A stretch of 64,000 nt of DNA from Salegentibacter sediminis (GTDB lineage Bacteria; Bacteroidota; Bacteroidia; Flavobacteriales; Flavobacteriaceae). This document shows positions 55,358 through 63,974 of this stretch, in pieces; position 1 is the stretch's first letter; the number at the start of each line of letters is the position of its first letter. The position numbers and the translations under genes are program-made. The stretch covers positions 1 to 64,000 of the forward strand of contig NZ_MSJR01000009.1 of the NCBI RefSeq assembly GCF_002078605.1, given 5' to 3'. The notes beneath the pieces are model-generated. The model did no database searches. It had not been told where the DNA came from and saw only the letters and a program-made list of their open reading frames with translations.

Positions 55358-55932
55358 AACAAGCTATTTATTTTGGCATATTGCAGGAGCATAATAGTTT
55401 TGGCATCTTTTATCGCACCGGTGGCGATCATTTTATAAGCCGTCTCAAATTCCATTTCTAAAACCTCAATATCCTCCTGTTCCCCGGCAAGGCCACCGCC
55501 TTTCCCGGTTTTCATCTCTTTGGAATATTCGCCTATGAAGAAGTGTATGACCTCAGTAACCGAGCCGGGAGACATATAGGATTCGAAGATCTTTTTAACT
55601 TCTCCTATGCTATAACCTGTTTCTTCTTCGGTTTCGCGCTTTATGCAGTTCTCGGGATCATCGTTGTCTAAAAGCCCTGCACAAGCCTCTACCAACATCC
55701 CATCAGGATTCCCGTTTAAAAAAGTAGGCAACCGAAACTGCCTGGTTAGCACAATCTTATTGCTCTTTTTGTTGTAAAGCAAAATACAGGCCCCGTCGCC
55801 ACGATCATATGCTTCCCGGTTTTGAAGCTCCCAGCGCCCATCCTGTCGCTGGTATTGGAAGGTGATTTCCTTTAGTACCGCCCACTGGTTCGACAATACT
55901 TCTTTTCTTTCAATTTTTATCCTGCTGCTCAA
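55354..55932 (-). CDS. nudK: GDP-mannose pyrophosphatase NudK
   Basis: 192 residues with the Nudix box in EACAGLLDNDDPENCIKRET and EEETGYSIGEVKK. The surrounding ESYMSPGSVTEVIHFFIGEYS and the GGGLAGEQEDIEVLEMEF stretch match E. coli NudK, which hydrolyses GDP-mannose to GMP and mannose 1-phosphate. Length matches. Cytoplasmic, alone on its strand, convergent with the VOC gene. Confidence 0.9.
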   Translation of the reverse strand: MSSRIKIERKEVLSNQWAVLKEITFQYQRQDGRWELQNREAYDRGDGACILLYNKKSNKIVLTRQFRLPTFLNGNPDGMLVEACAGLLDNDDPENCIKRETEEETGYSIGEVKKIFESYMSPGSVTEVIHFFIGEYSKEMKTGKGGGLAGEQEDIEVLEMEFETAYKMIATGAIKDAKTIMLLQYAKINSLF

Positions 55933-56207
55933 ACTTCGTCATATTTGCGGCTAAATTATTTTATTCTGAAAATCAGACCCGCCTTTTTATAAAATTTTTG
56001 TACCTCTTTAGCAGAGTTTTATGATGGTTCAATTTTTATTTCTCTCTTGTTCCTAAAACCCGATACTTAAACTGAAATTTTTAGCAAGGATTTAAGGAAT
56101 GCATATATAATTTGTTGGGCACTCCTGCGTTTTATTTTTTTATAACCCGGTCAATATCCTGAAGGGAAGCCCTTTATTTTTAAGATAATGACTTAAAAAA
56201 ACGTATT

Positions 56208-56963
56208 ATGAATATGAAGAGAATTAAGCTTTTAGGAATTACTTTGTTAACTGCCCTTATAGGATTTTCCTGCAGTTCTGATGATGATGACGCTCTTACT
56301 ACCGAAGTAGATCTTAATGCCACAGCAACTAAAGCCGATGCCCACGTGCAAACCTCCAGTTTGCCTCAGCCTATCCTGGATTATGTATCTACCACCTATC
56401 CCGATCTTACCATAAAAAAGGCCGAAATTGAGGATGATGATACTTATGAAATTACCCTTAGTGATGAAACAGAGCTGATTTTTGATATGCAGGGTAATTT
56501 TCTGGGTATAGATGACGATGATGTTGATGATTTTGGGGATGAAGATTTAGATCCCTCTGATCTCCCACAAAATATCCGGGATTTTATTGCTCAATATTTC
56601 CCGGGAGTAGGTATTGATGAGGCCGAAAGGGAAAATAATGCTAATTATGAAGTGGAATTAGAAAACGGTGTAGATCTTATTTTCAATGCCGATGGCGAAT
56701 TTTTAGGCAGGGGAGAAGATGAGGACCAGGATTATGACGACGACGATGAAGATGTAGACCCTGCTGATCTTCCGCAGCTTATTCTGGATTATATCGACGA
56801 AAATTATCCCGAACAAAGCATTATAGAAGCAGAGAAGGAAGATGACGGATATGAAGTTACCCTTAACAACGGGCTTGAACTAAAATTTGATGCTGATGGT
56901 GCCTTTGTGAGCGCAGAAGATAAAAACGGGGACGATGAGGATGATGAAAATGAGGATGACTAG
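56208..56963 (+). CDS. Lipoprotein with three PepSY-like repeats and acidic linkers
   Basis: 251 residues, lipobox near residue 22 (LIGFSC). Three PepSY-like repeats (PF11396 type) at about 52-105, 118-170 and 190-235, each opening LPQxI(L/R)D(Y/F)I and ending LxFDxxGxFLG, separated by runs of D and E (for example DEDQDYDDDDEDVD). PepSY-like domains are proposed peptidase inhibitors; the acidic linkers may bind Ca2+ or other cations. Surface-exposed by its lipoprotein signal. A terminator follows at 56988-57022. Confidence 0.82.
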   Translation: MNMKRIKLLGITLLTALIGFSCSSDDDDALTTEVDLNATATKADAHVQTSSLPQPILDYVSTTYPDLTIKKAEIEDDDTYEITLSDETELIFDMQGNFLGIDDDDVDDFGDEDLDPSDLPQNIRDFIAQYFPGVGIDEAERENNANYEVELENGVDLIFNADGEFLGRGEDEDQDYDDDDEDVDPADLPQLILDYIDENYPEQSIIEAEKEDDGYEVTLNNGLELKFDADGAFVSAEDKNGDDEDDENEDD

Positions 56964-56987
56964 GGAATAAAATACCCTGGATTAAAA

Positions 56988-57022
56988 ATAAAAAGGCTGC
57001 TTAAAATGAATAAGCAGCCTTT
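56988..57022. terminator. Terminator after the PepSY-like lipoprotein gene
   Basis: AAAAAGGCTGCTT, loop AAAATGAAT, AAGCAGCCTTTTT. Confidence 0.9.
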
Positions 57023-57078
57023 TTATTTTTTAAATGTCATTAGGTTTAACAAATCATTGCTATTCTTCCATAAGCCAT

Positions 57079-58371
57079 TTAATTTTCAGAACGGGGTTGC
57101 CCGCATTCGAAACACTGTAAAAGCTGCGGACTTAACTCAATATCTTCCGATCCTTTCAGGGGTTCACTGAGCAATTCTTTTTCAGAAATAATCCGGTGAA
57201 ATTCCTTTGCGGTTTGAACCAGGTTCTTCCTCCTACTTTTAATCTTGGTTTTTATTTCTTCGCCGTCCAGGGCATAAATATTATCGGGCCAAACCTTAAA
57301 GGCCGAGTCTATGGCCTTATCGCTCATAAGCTCCTGAAGTTTTTGAGCCTCTTCAATAAAAATTTCCTCCGGGGTATATCTCAGGAAGTACACATCGGTG
57401 GGGTAGACAAGCCCGGGGAGATAATCTATCTCTTTCTCAAATGGCCGTACCATAGGTTCTATATTTTTATTTGAAATAATTTCGGGGATCACACCGTCAA
57501 TATTGAAAAATGCATTGTCCCGGTCGCCGGCTAGCGGATAAGCCTTAAACCTGTTTGCTTTCTTTTGGACTACCCATCCCCACTGTTTGGCGTGGCGGTC
57601 CCAGTCACCAATTAGCAAGTCAAAAAGTCTTGCCCGAACCAAAGCGCTTTCATCAATACTTAAAGCTGCACCGTATTGCTGCTTCCATTCCTGCAGATGT
57701 TTCGTATCCAGGATTTCCACAACCTTATTTACTTTTGTCCAGTTCTTTTCACCTTCGGTTTCATATTCCAACAGGAAAAGCCGGTTTCCGTATTTCTCGT
57801 TATATTTTTCTCCAAGAAAATCCTGTTTGGGAATAAAGACCAGCCAGGGATGGGTGTGGAGAACACCGGCGGCTTCAGAGAGTGATGCCGAAAGAATGGC
57901 CCCATAAGGGTGCGAAGCCGAGATGGCATCTATTACGATATTTTCAAGGCCAAGGCTACGGGCGAATTCCGGAACATGGGAGGCTGGATCTTTGTTTACA
58001 CTGCGAAGGGAAAAAAGAACCCCATCCTGGCCTTCCAGGCGCAGGGAATGGGTTTGACTCCCGCCACCTTCCTTGACGATCTTCATCCCGCCAAAAAGGG
58101 TATCGAGAAACACAACCGGTACCTTCACAGGAGCTGACCAGGCTGCCCGGTAATTTTCTCCCTGGATAATATCTTTTAATATATTGGCTTCATAAAGGCT
58201 ACTCGCAGCCACAACTACAGAGTCATGTTTGCTGAAATCTACTTGCTCCAGGTCTTTAAATTCTTTAATATTCGCTGTTTCGAATTCTTTTTCGTTGCCG
58301 GATACAGAGATGTATACCAGGCTAATTAAAAGCAGGAAGATCAGAAGGATTATCCAGAGAATCTTTTTCAT
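57079..58371 (-). CDS. Periplasmic HipA/Fam20-like kinase-fold protein
   Basis: 430 residues with an N-terminal signal anchor (ILWIILLIFLLLISLVYIS). A glycine-rich stretch GGMKIVKEGGGSQTHSLRL near residue 95-112 could be a nucleotide loop. The catalytic-type motifs are D256-W-D258-R-H260 in LIGDWDRHAKQW and D283-R-D285-N-A-F in GDRDNAFF, the pattern of atypical kinases such as HipA, CotH and Fam20. That would make it an extracytoplasmic protein or sugar kinase. No close family is recalled, so the kinase assignment is inferred from motifs. Not in a toxin-antitoxin arrangement: no HipB-like gene adjoins it. Confidence 0.6.
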   Translation of the reverse strand: MKKILWIILLIFLLLISLVYISVSGNEKEFETANIKEFKDLEQVDFSKHDSVVVAASSLYEANILKDIIQGENYRAAWSAPVKVPVVFLDTLFGGMKIVKEGGGSQTHSLRLEGQDGVLFSLRSVNKDPASHVPEFARSLGLENIVIDAISASHPYGAILSASLSEAAGVLHTHPWLVFIPKQDFLGEKYNEKYGNRLFLLEYETEGEKNWTKVNKVVEILDTKHLQEWKQQYGAALSIDESALVRARLFDLLIGDWDRHAKQWGWVVQKKANRFKAYPLAGDRDNAFFNIDGVIPEIISNKNIEPMVRPFEKEIDYLPGLVYPTDVYFLRYTPEEIFIEEAQKLQELMSDKAIDSAFKVWPDNIYALDGEEIKTKIKSRRKNLVQTAKEFHRIISEKELLSEPLKGSEDIELSPQLLQCFECGQPRSEN

Positions 58372-58516
58372 TGAGCTATTACTTTCTGGGAATAAAACTA
58401 TGATTTTAGGAGGGAATTCAAGGGAAATTTTTCAGGATTTTTTCAGAAGATATTCCTGAGCCTGGTTTCCGCCCGGGTAAGAGGAAAGCTTTTTCCAGCA
58501 AGGTATAGGAAATAAA

Positions 58517-58543
58517 AAGGCCATCTCTTTTGAGACGGCCTTT
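58517..58543 (-). terminator. Terminator after the fasciclin gene
   Basis: AAAGGCC-TCTC and GAGA-GGCCTTT with one mismatch; on the minus strand it is followed by TTTATT. Confidence 0.75.
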
Positions 58544-58569
58544 AACAATTCAAACAAAACTAATCTAAA

Positions 58570-59220
58570 CTATTCTATAGGCAAAAGCACCGCATTGATA
58601 ACGTGAATAATTCCGTTAGAAGCTGAAATATTCGGGATCACGATATCGGCAGTGCTGCCGATGGCAGTAATTTTCTTCTCAGGGTTAACGCTAAAACTCT
58701 CTCCGAGCAAGGTTTCGATGCTACGATAGTTTTTTGGAGGCACTACACTGTTGGAGGCTCTGCGGCCTTCGGTCACATGGTATAAAAGCACATTAAGTAC
58801 CAATTCGGCAGGCAGATCGCGTGTACTGTCAATGCCAAGTGCTATGTAGAGATTTTCAAAAGCTTCATCGGTTGGGGCGAAGACGGTGTACTGGTCGGTG
58901 CCGTTAAGGAAGAGTTCTACCAGGCCCGCATCAAGCTCTTCATCAACATAAAAAAGCGCATCTACCAGTTCATCAAAACCTGCTTCTATTGCTATGGCAG
59001 CAATAGGATCATCTCCGGGTGCAGGAGCACCTTTCTTTTTGCTGGCATCTGCTTTTTTGGTGTTTGCTTCTAAAACATCATAAACGGTCATCTCGTAAGA
59101 TTCGACTTCGGTCATTGTTTCTTCTTTTTCACAGGAAACCAGGAAAAGAGATAAAAAGACAATAAAAAAGATCGATACAGCAATTCTGTTGTAATGGATC
59201 GGTAAGGCATAATTCTTCAT
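58570..59220 (-). CDS. Single-FAS1-domain lipoprotein
   Basis: 216 residues with a long hydrophobic signal and lipobox LVSC at residue 30, then the EKEETMTEVES stretch. One FAS1 domain at about 70-215 (YTVFAPTDEAFENLYIALG, LLYHVTEGRR, GIIHVINAVLLP). Adhesive or matrix-binding role by family. It is the second fasciclin gene in the window, unrelated in position to 40551-41522. Monocistronic. Confidence 0.87.
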   Translation of the reverse strand: MKNYALPIHYNRIAVSIFFIVFLSLFLVSCEKEETMTEVESYEMTVYDVLEANTKKADASKKKGAPAPGDDPIAAIAIEAGFDELVDALFYVDEELDAGLVELFLNGTDQYTVFAPTDEAFENLYIALGIDSTRDLPAELVLNVLLYHVTEGRRASNSVVPPKNYRSIETLLGESFSVNPEKKITAIGSTADIVIPNISASNGIIHVINAVLLPIE

Positions 59221-59534
59221 AACAATTCAATTTTTTAATTGATTAATAATGAGGTAAATATATTAAACAAAATCATATTGTTTAATAATTTAACTAAATG
59301 TTTAGACAAAAAAATATTTTGTAAGAAGAGGATTTCAAGATCCGGAATTAGATTCGGGTAAAAGAAATAGAATTTTAGACAAAAGCTAGAGGTTTAAAAT
59401 GTGAAGGAATGCCTAATAGAAGATTATAAGCATTTTTATACTGTTTTTCTAAATCGGATCCTTTGCAATTTCTCAACATATCCGTTTTTTCCATTCCTTA
59501 AAAATTAATCCTGGATATGTAAGAAGCGGCCAAC

Positions 59535-59550
59535 TGTAACTTATGTTACA
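59535..59550 (+). promoter_or_regulatory. Crp/Fnr-type palindrome before the HMA gene
   Basis: TGTAAC-TTAT-GTTACA, a perfect 6-4-6 palindrome. Its centre lies about 42 bp before the transcription start predicted by the -7 box at 59572-59579, the place used by class II activators. Confidence 0.6.
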
Positions 59551-59571
59551 AGCCTGGGCTGCCCGGAATAC

Positions 59572-59579
59572 TAATTTTG
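59572..59579 (+). promoter_or_regulatory. -7 box for the HMA gene
   Basis: TAATTTTG, a perfect match to TAnnTTTG, 22 bp before the ATG. Confidence 0.65.
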
Positions 59580-59601
59580 GAAATCTTAAAATTCTTTGAA
59601 A

Positions 59602-59865
59602 ATGAATATGACAATAACAGTACAAAATTTAAAATGTGGTGGGTGTGTAAACACCATTACTACCAAAATTTCAGAAATGGAAAATATCCGGGAGGTCCAG
59701 GTAGATAAGGAGACCTCGGCAATATCATTTGAATATACAGGGCCGGAAGATGCAATAAAGGTTAAGGAGAAATTGAGAAAGCTGGGCTATCCGGCAGTTG
59801 ATGAAAAGAACTCGCTGGTGTCAAAAGCCAATTCTATGATCAGTTGTGCTACCGGCAAATTCTAA
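59602..59865 (+). CDS. Heavy-metal-associated (HMA) metallochaperone
   Basis: 87 residues, one ferredoxin-like HMA domain. The metal site is C12-G-G-C15 in LKCGGCVNTI (one residue between... pattern CxxC), with the helix and strand order of CopZ/Atx1. Binds Cu(I) or another soft metal and passes it to an ATPase or oxidase. No ATPase or efflux gene adjoins it. The ATG at 59602 is preferred over an in-frame TTG 6 bp earlier. Its promoter carries a Crp/Fnr-type palindrome, suggesting control by redox or oxygen state. Confidence 0.85.
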   Translation: MNMTITVQNLKCGGCVNTITTKISEMENIREVQVDKETSAISFEYTGPEDAIKVKEKLRKLGYPAVDEKNSLVSKANSMISCATGKF

Positions 59866-59886
59866 TAAGCTATTAAAAAAGCTAAT

Positions 59887-59916
59887 TCCGGCCCTTCTTA
59901 GATAGCAAGGGCCGGA
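59887..59916 (+). terminator. Terminator after the HMA gene
   Basis: TCCGGCCCTT, loop CTTAGATAGC, AAGGGCCGGA, then TGTTTTTATG. Confidence 0.88.
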
Positions 59917-59969
59917 TGTTTTTATGAAATTTCGGGATTCATTTTCCAGGGAATAAGGTATAATCCAAT

Positions 59970-60533
59970 TCAGGAATCGCTTACAGCATCGGAGGGCTTG
60001 TCTAAGAAAAACTCTCCAAAACTATCCCAGCTTTTACCATTGTGCTTGAACAGCACCAGGCTGTTAGCTATAAAAGAGGCTCTGAATTTACGGTCCTGGA
60101 GTTCTTTCCAGGCGGGCTCGAAGTTTTGATAGCTGAGGTCTCGGGTGGCTAAGGTGAAGTGTGGGTGGAAGTTGCGGCCTTTTTCGTTTTCCTTTAAGTG
60201 CAAAGCTTTGTCAAGATATTTTTGCAGCTTGTGGTGGAGTTCCTGCAGCGCTGGGTTTTTGGCTATGCCTATAAATAGAACTTTTCGGGAAAACCTTCCA
60301 AAACCTTCGGTTTCCACCTGAAATGCCTGTTGTTGTGCGGCGAAATCTTCCAGAAGCTTTTTTAGTTTTTCCTCTTTGGCTGCTGCCATTTTAAAAGGAA
60401 CCTGCAGGGTAATATGTGCCGGGAGTTTCAGTGCGTGCCTGCTGTGGTATTTTTTGGCCAGCTCCAGCTTCAACTCTTTGATGCTTTGACTCAGGGTTTC
60501 GGGCGGGAGTATGGCGATAAAATACAGGCTCAT
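59970..60533 (-). CDS. 2H phosphoesterase (2'-5' RNA ligase / LigT-like)
   Basis: 187 residues with the paired HxT motifs of the 2H superfamily: H40-I-T42 in KLPAHITLQV and H125-F-T127 in FHPHFTLATRD. Members cleave or join 2',5'-linked RNA or hydrolyse cyclic phosphates; the precise substrate is unknown. Cytoplasmic. Encoded 73 bp downstream of lysA on the same strand, so it may share that transcript. Confidence 0.88.
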   Translation of the reverse strand: MSLYFIAILPPETLSQSIKELKLELAKKYHSRHALKLPAHITLQVPFKMAAAKEEKLKKLLEDFAAQQQAFQVETEGFGRFSRKVLFIGIAKNPALQELHHKLQKYLDKALHLKENEKGRNFHPHFTLATRDLSYQNFEPAWKELQDRKFRASFIANSLVLFKHNGKSWDSFGEFFLDKPSDAVSDS

Positions 60534-60606
60534 CGTGTGGGTATTTTTCCGTAGGGAAAGTTAATTAAAACCCTTTGTTTTTTAATTATCATCCTCCGTA
60601 GAAATA

Positions 60607-61830
60607 CTATTCAGAGGCCGGGGGCCCCAGATCTATGATCACCTGGTGTCTTAACAGGTCTTCAAAGGTTTCTCTTTCCCTAATCAGGTGGGCTTTATCC
60701 TTATACCAAAGCACTTCGGCGGGACGGAAGCGGGAGTTAAAATTACTGGCCATTGAAAAACTGTAGGCTCCGGCATTGCTGAAAGCCAGAATGTCACCCT
60801 CGGTGATCTCGGCGATGCGGCGGTTATTGGCAAAAGTATCGGTCTCGCAGATGTAACCTACCACAGAGTAAAACCGCTGTTTTCCTTCAGGATTCGAGAT
60901 ATTGTGAATGTCGTGATGCGAACCGTAGAACATTGGGCGAATGAGGTGGTTAAAACCCGTGTCTACCCCCGCGAACACCGTAGAGGTGGTTTGTTTGATC
61001 ACGTTTACCTTTGCAAGGAATTTCCCGGCCTCGCTCACTAAAAACTTTCCGGGTTCGAAGACCAGGGTGAGTTCGCGACCGTAATCTTTGCAGAAATCAT
61101 GGAACCTGTGGGTGAGTTTCTCGCCCAACTCTTCGATATCGGTCTCGATATCACCTTCGGTATAAGGTACTTTGAAACCGCTTCCAAAGTCGAGAAACTC
61201 CAGATTTTTAAAGTTCTTAGCCGAATCAAATAGAATTTCAGAAGCACGAAGAAAAACCTCGATATCCAGGATGTCGCTCCCGGTGTGCATATGGATTCCG
61301 TTGATGTTCATTCCGGTATTTTCTACGATGCGCAGCAAAAGTGGCATCTGGTGAATGGAAATTCCGAATTTTGAATCTACATGGCCCACAGATATCTTTG
61401 CATTTCCACCCGCAAGAATGTGAGGGTTTATTCGAATACATACTGGCACTTCAGGATGTTTGGCACCAAACTGCTCCAGGATAGAAAGATTGTCGATATT
61501 GATTTGTGCACCCAATTCTACCACTTCCTCTATCTCCTCCAGCGAAACCCCGTTGGGCGTATAGATAATATCTTTAGGATCCACGCCAGCTTTGAGACCC
61601 AACATCACTTCCTGTACCGAGACCGTATCGAGCCCGCAGCCCATAGAATTGAGAAACTTCAAAATAGAAATATTGGAAAGCGCTTTTACGGCATAATGTA
61701 TGCGCAGGTCTTTCACTTCGCTAAAAGCATTCTTCAGGCGGTTGTACTGAAAAGCGATCTTTTCAGCATCATAAACATACACAGGGCTTCCAAATTCTTT
61801 GGCAACGGCCAGCAGGTCTTGATTGGTCAT
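60607..61830 (-). CDS. lysA: Diaminopimelate decarboxylase
   Basis: 407 residues. Makes lysine from meso-diaminopimelate with PLP. The PLP lysine is K49 in IHYAVKALSN, and the barrel signature FLDFGSGFKVPYTEGD and substrate cysteine in GYICETDTFANN fit LysA of Bacteroidetes. The C-terminal beta domain contains FSNAGAYSFSMASNFNSRFRP. Length matches. Cytoplasmic. Starts at MTNQDLLAVAKEFG; divergent to sucC across a 275-bp spacer. Confidence 0.95.
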   Translation of the reverse strand: MTNQDLLAVAKEFGSPVYVYDAEKIAFQYNRLKNAFSEVKDLRIHYAVKALSNISILKFLNSMGCGLDTVSVQEVMLGLKAGVDPKDIIYTPNGVSLEEIEEVVELGAQINIDNLSILEQFGAKHPEVPVCIRINPHILAGGNAKISVGHVDSKFGISIHQMPLLLRIVENTGMNINGIHMHTGSDILDIEVFLRASEILFDSAKNFKNLEFLDFGSGFKVPYTEGDIETDIEELGEKLTHRFHDFCKDYGRELTLVFEPGKFLVSEAGKFLAKVNVIKQTTSTVFAGVDTGFNHLIRPMFYGSHHDIHNISNPEGKQRFYSVVGYICETDTFANNRRIAEITEGDILAFSNAGAYSFSMASNFNSRFRPAEVLWYKDKAHLIRERETFEDLLRHQVIIDLGPPASE

Positions 61831-62048
61831 AATGGGGAAATATTAAGGCACAAAATACAGGAGAAAATAAAACTCCCGCAAGTGCAAGTCCCAAAAATAA
61901 CGAATTCCTCTTAATTGTTTTCTTCGGAATAAACTCAGAGATAGACCCGGTTGTCCAAAAATAGCTTTTTTAAGGATTATTTGGCCACAAATCAATTAAT
62001 TGCTACCTGTGGAAACCTCTATTATTAAAGGAAAAAAGATTGGTACAA

Positions 62049-62071
62049 TACTTTTGGTTTTGTTACTTTTG
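62049..62071 (+). promoter_or_regulatory. Tandem -7 boxes for sucC
   Basis: TACTTTTG at 62049-62056 and again at 62064-62071, both exact to TAnnTTTG; the second is 34 bp before the sucC ATG. Confidence 0.55.
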
Positions 62072-62105
62072 TTAACCGTAATTAAATCTGAAGAAATACC
62101 TGATT

Positions 62106-63299
62106 ATGAACATACACGAATATCAAGGAAAAGAGATTTTAAATAGTTTTGGAGTGCGCATTCAGCGTGGGATTGTAGCTCATAATGCTACTGAAGCCGT
62201 GAACGCAGCCAAAGAATTAACCGAACAAACCGGAACCGGTTGGCACGTGATTAAAGCACAGGTGCACGCTGGAGGCCGTGGTAAAGGGGGAGGTGTGAAA
62301 CTTGCCAAAAACCTTAAGGAGGTAGAAGAAATTGCAGGGGATATTATCGGGATGAACCTGGTTACTCCACAAACTTCAGCCGAAGGAAAAAAAGTACACC
62401 AGGTACTTGTTGCCGAGGATGTTTATTATCCCGGCGACAGCGAAACCTCAGAGATTTATATGTCGGTGCTCCTTAACCGTGCTACCGGAAGGAATATGAT
62501 CATGTATTCTACCGAAGGTGGAGTAGATATCGAAAGTGTTGCCGAAAAGACACCGCACCTTATTTTTAACGAAGAGATCGATCCTACGGTAGGATTGCTT
62601 CCTTTCCAGGCGCGTCGCATAGCCTTTAATTTAGGCCTTAGCGGAACCGCATTCAAAGAAATGGTGAAATTCGTAACCGCGCTTTACACCGCCTTTGAAA
62701 AATCTGATTCTTCTCTTTTTGAGATCAATCCTGTTTTAAAAACCAGCGACGATAAGATCCTTGCCGTTGATGCTAAAGTAACCCTTGATGATAATGCGCT
62801 TTTCCGTCATAAAGATTATGCTGAAATGCGGGACATTCGTGAAGAGAATCCTACTGAAGTTGAAGCCAAGGAGGTAGGACTTAACTATGTAGACCTTGAC
62901 GGAAACGTGGGTTGTATGGTTAACGGTGCCGGGCTTGCTATGGCAACGATGGACCTTATCAAGCAGGCGGGTGGAGAACCTGCAAACTTCCTTGATGTTG
63001 GTGGTACTGCCGATGCTAAAAGAGTGGAAGAAGCTTTCAGAATTATTCTGAAGGATGAAAAAGTAGAAGCTATTTTGGTTAATATCTTTGGAGGTATTGT
63101 TCGTTGTGACCGTGTGGCGCAGGGAATTGTTGATGCCTACAAGAATCTTGGAGATAAGATAAATGTACCAATTATTGTGCGTCTGCAGGGAACTAATGCC
63201 GATATCGCAAAAGAACTTATAGACAACAGCGGATTGAAAATTCACTCTGCCGTGGAATTCCAGGAAGCAGCCGATAAAGTACAGGAAGTACTTAGCTAA
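62106..63299 (+). CDS. sucC: Succinyl-CoA synthetase beta subunit
   Basis: 397 residues. With SucD converts succinyl-CoA to succinate while forming ATP or GTP in the TCA cycle. N-terminal ATP-grasp domain begins MNIHEYQGKEILNSFGV; HAGGRGKGGGVKLAKN binds nucleotide; the C-terminal ligase domain has GCMVNGAGLAMATMD and VEAILVNIFGGIVRCD. sucD is not in the window downstream, so the genes are split, as in some Flavobacteriaceae. A terminator follows at 63322-63350. Confidence 0.96.
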   Translation: MNIHEYQGKEILNSFGVRIQRGIVAHNATEAVNAAKELTEQTGTGWHVIKAQVHAGGRGKGGGVKLAKNLKEVEEIAGDIIGMNLVTPQTSAEGKKVHQVLVAEDVYYPGDSETSEIYMSVLLNRATGRNMIMYSTEGGVDIESVAEKTPHLIFNEEIDPTVGLLPFQARRIAFNLGLSGTAFKEMVKFVTALYTAFEKSDSSLFEINPVLKTSDDKILAVDAKVTLDDNALFRHKDYAEMRDIREENPTEVEAKEVGLNYVDLDGNVGCMVNGAGLAMATMDLIKQAGGEPANFLDVGGTADAKRVEEAFRIILKDEKVEAILVNIFGGIVRCDRVAQGIVDAYKNLGDKINVPIIVRLQGTNADIAKELIDNSGLKIHSAVEFQEAADKVQEVLS

Positions 63300-63321
63300 A
63301 ACCTGAGTAAATATTATACTG

Positions 63322-63350
63322 AAAAGCCGCCCGGAAGGGTGGCTTTTTTT
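63322..63350 (+). terminator. Terminator after sucC
   Basis: AAAAGCC-CCC and GGG-GGCTTTT (one mismatch) with a run of T. Confidence 0.9.
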
Positions 63351-63363
63351 TTATGTTTTCATT

Positions 63364-63516
63364 CGTCATTCCAGGCCTGACCCGGAATCTCATCTAGGAA
63401 CTTTTTTGACTCCGCCGGGATCTTTTCTTCTCTACAGCTTTTGAGTGAGATTCTGAATCAAGTTCAGAATGACGTTTCTACGGAATCGTCATTCCGGGAT
63501 AGACCAGGAATCTCAT
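63364..63516. repeat. Three-copy CGTCATTCC..GGAATCTCAT repeat
   Basis: Copies at 63364-63393 (plus), 63446-63474 (inverted) and 63487-63516 (plus), each running CGTCATTC(C)-GGAATCTCAT with a variable middle. The inverted middle copy makes the block able to fold. This type of GC-rich intergenic repeat is common in flavobacteria. It fills most of the gap between sucC and the last gene. Confidence 0.7.
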
Positions 63517-63641
63517 GCTGCGTAATGTCCCCCTGGTAGGCTCTCTTTCTTTTAAAAAAAATATAGAATTCTAACTCCAACTGTAACATCTAAAATTTTA
63601 TAGGGTCTTTTTTAATGTATAACCTTATAAATCATTTTATT

Positions 63642-63974
63642 ATGAAAAATTTACAGTTATTTTTGCTGGTGCTGGCCATTGGTTTCGGAACAGCAGTGAA
63701 GGCAGCTTATCTGCCAATCGACCCGACTTCTGCTTTTAAATATGAAGTGGAAAAACTTCTTGAGGATTTACCTATAGAACTTGAGGAGGCAGAGAAAACA
63801 GTTAATCTTTCTATTACCTTCAACGATGATAATGAGATCGTGGTTTTATCGGTAGAATGTGACGACCCGTATGTAGAAAGTGTGATTAAGAAGCGTTTGA
63901 ACTACAAGAAGGTAGAAACACAACTAGATAAATCTATAAGAGTTTACAAATTGCCCATCAGACTCAAAGCTTAA
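63642..63974 (+). CDS. Small secreted protein, unknown
   Basis: 110 residues. MKNLQLFLLVLAIGFGTAVKA is a signal peptide with cleavage after VKA. The mature part is acidic then basic: VEKLLEDLPIELEEAEKTVNLSITF, then NDDNEIVVLSVECDD and KKRLNYKKVETQL. The beta-rich core SITFNDDNEIVVLSVE looks like a TonB-C-like or carboxypeptidase-regulatory fold, but this is weak. The 27-bp longer start is rejected because it spoils the signal peptide. Close to the right edge; no partner gene visible. Confidence 0.7.
   Translation: MKNLQLFLLVLAIGFGTAVKAAYLPIDPTSAFKYEVEKLLEDLPIELEEAEKTVNLSITFNDDNEIVVLSVECDDPYVESVIKKRLNYKKVETQLDKSIRVYKLPIRLKA

Noticed and set aside
57079-58371. HipBA toxin-antitoxin pair
   Set aside because: Protein is signal-anchored and no HipB-like HTH gene adjoins it.
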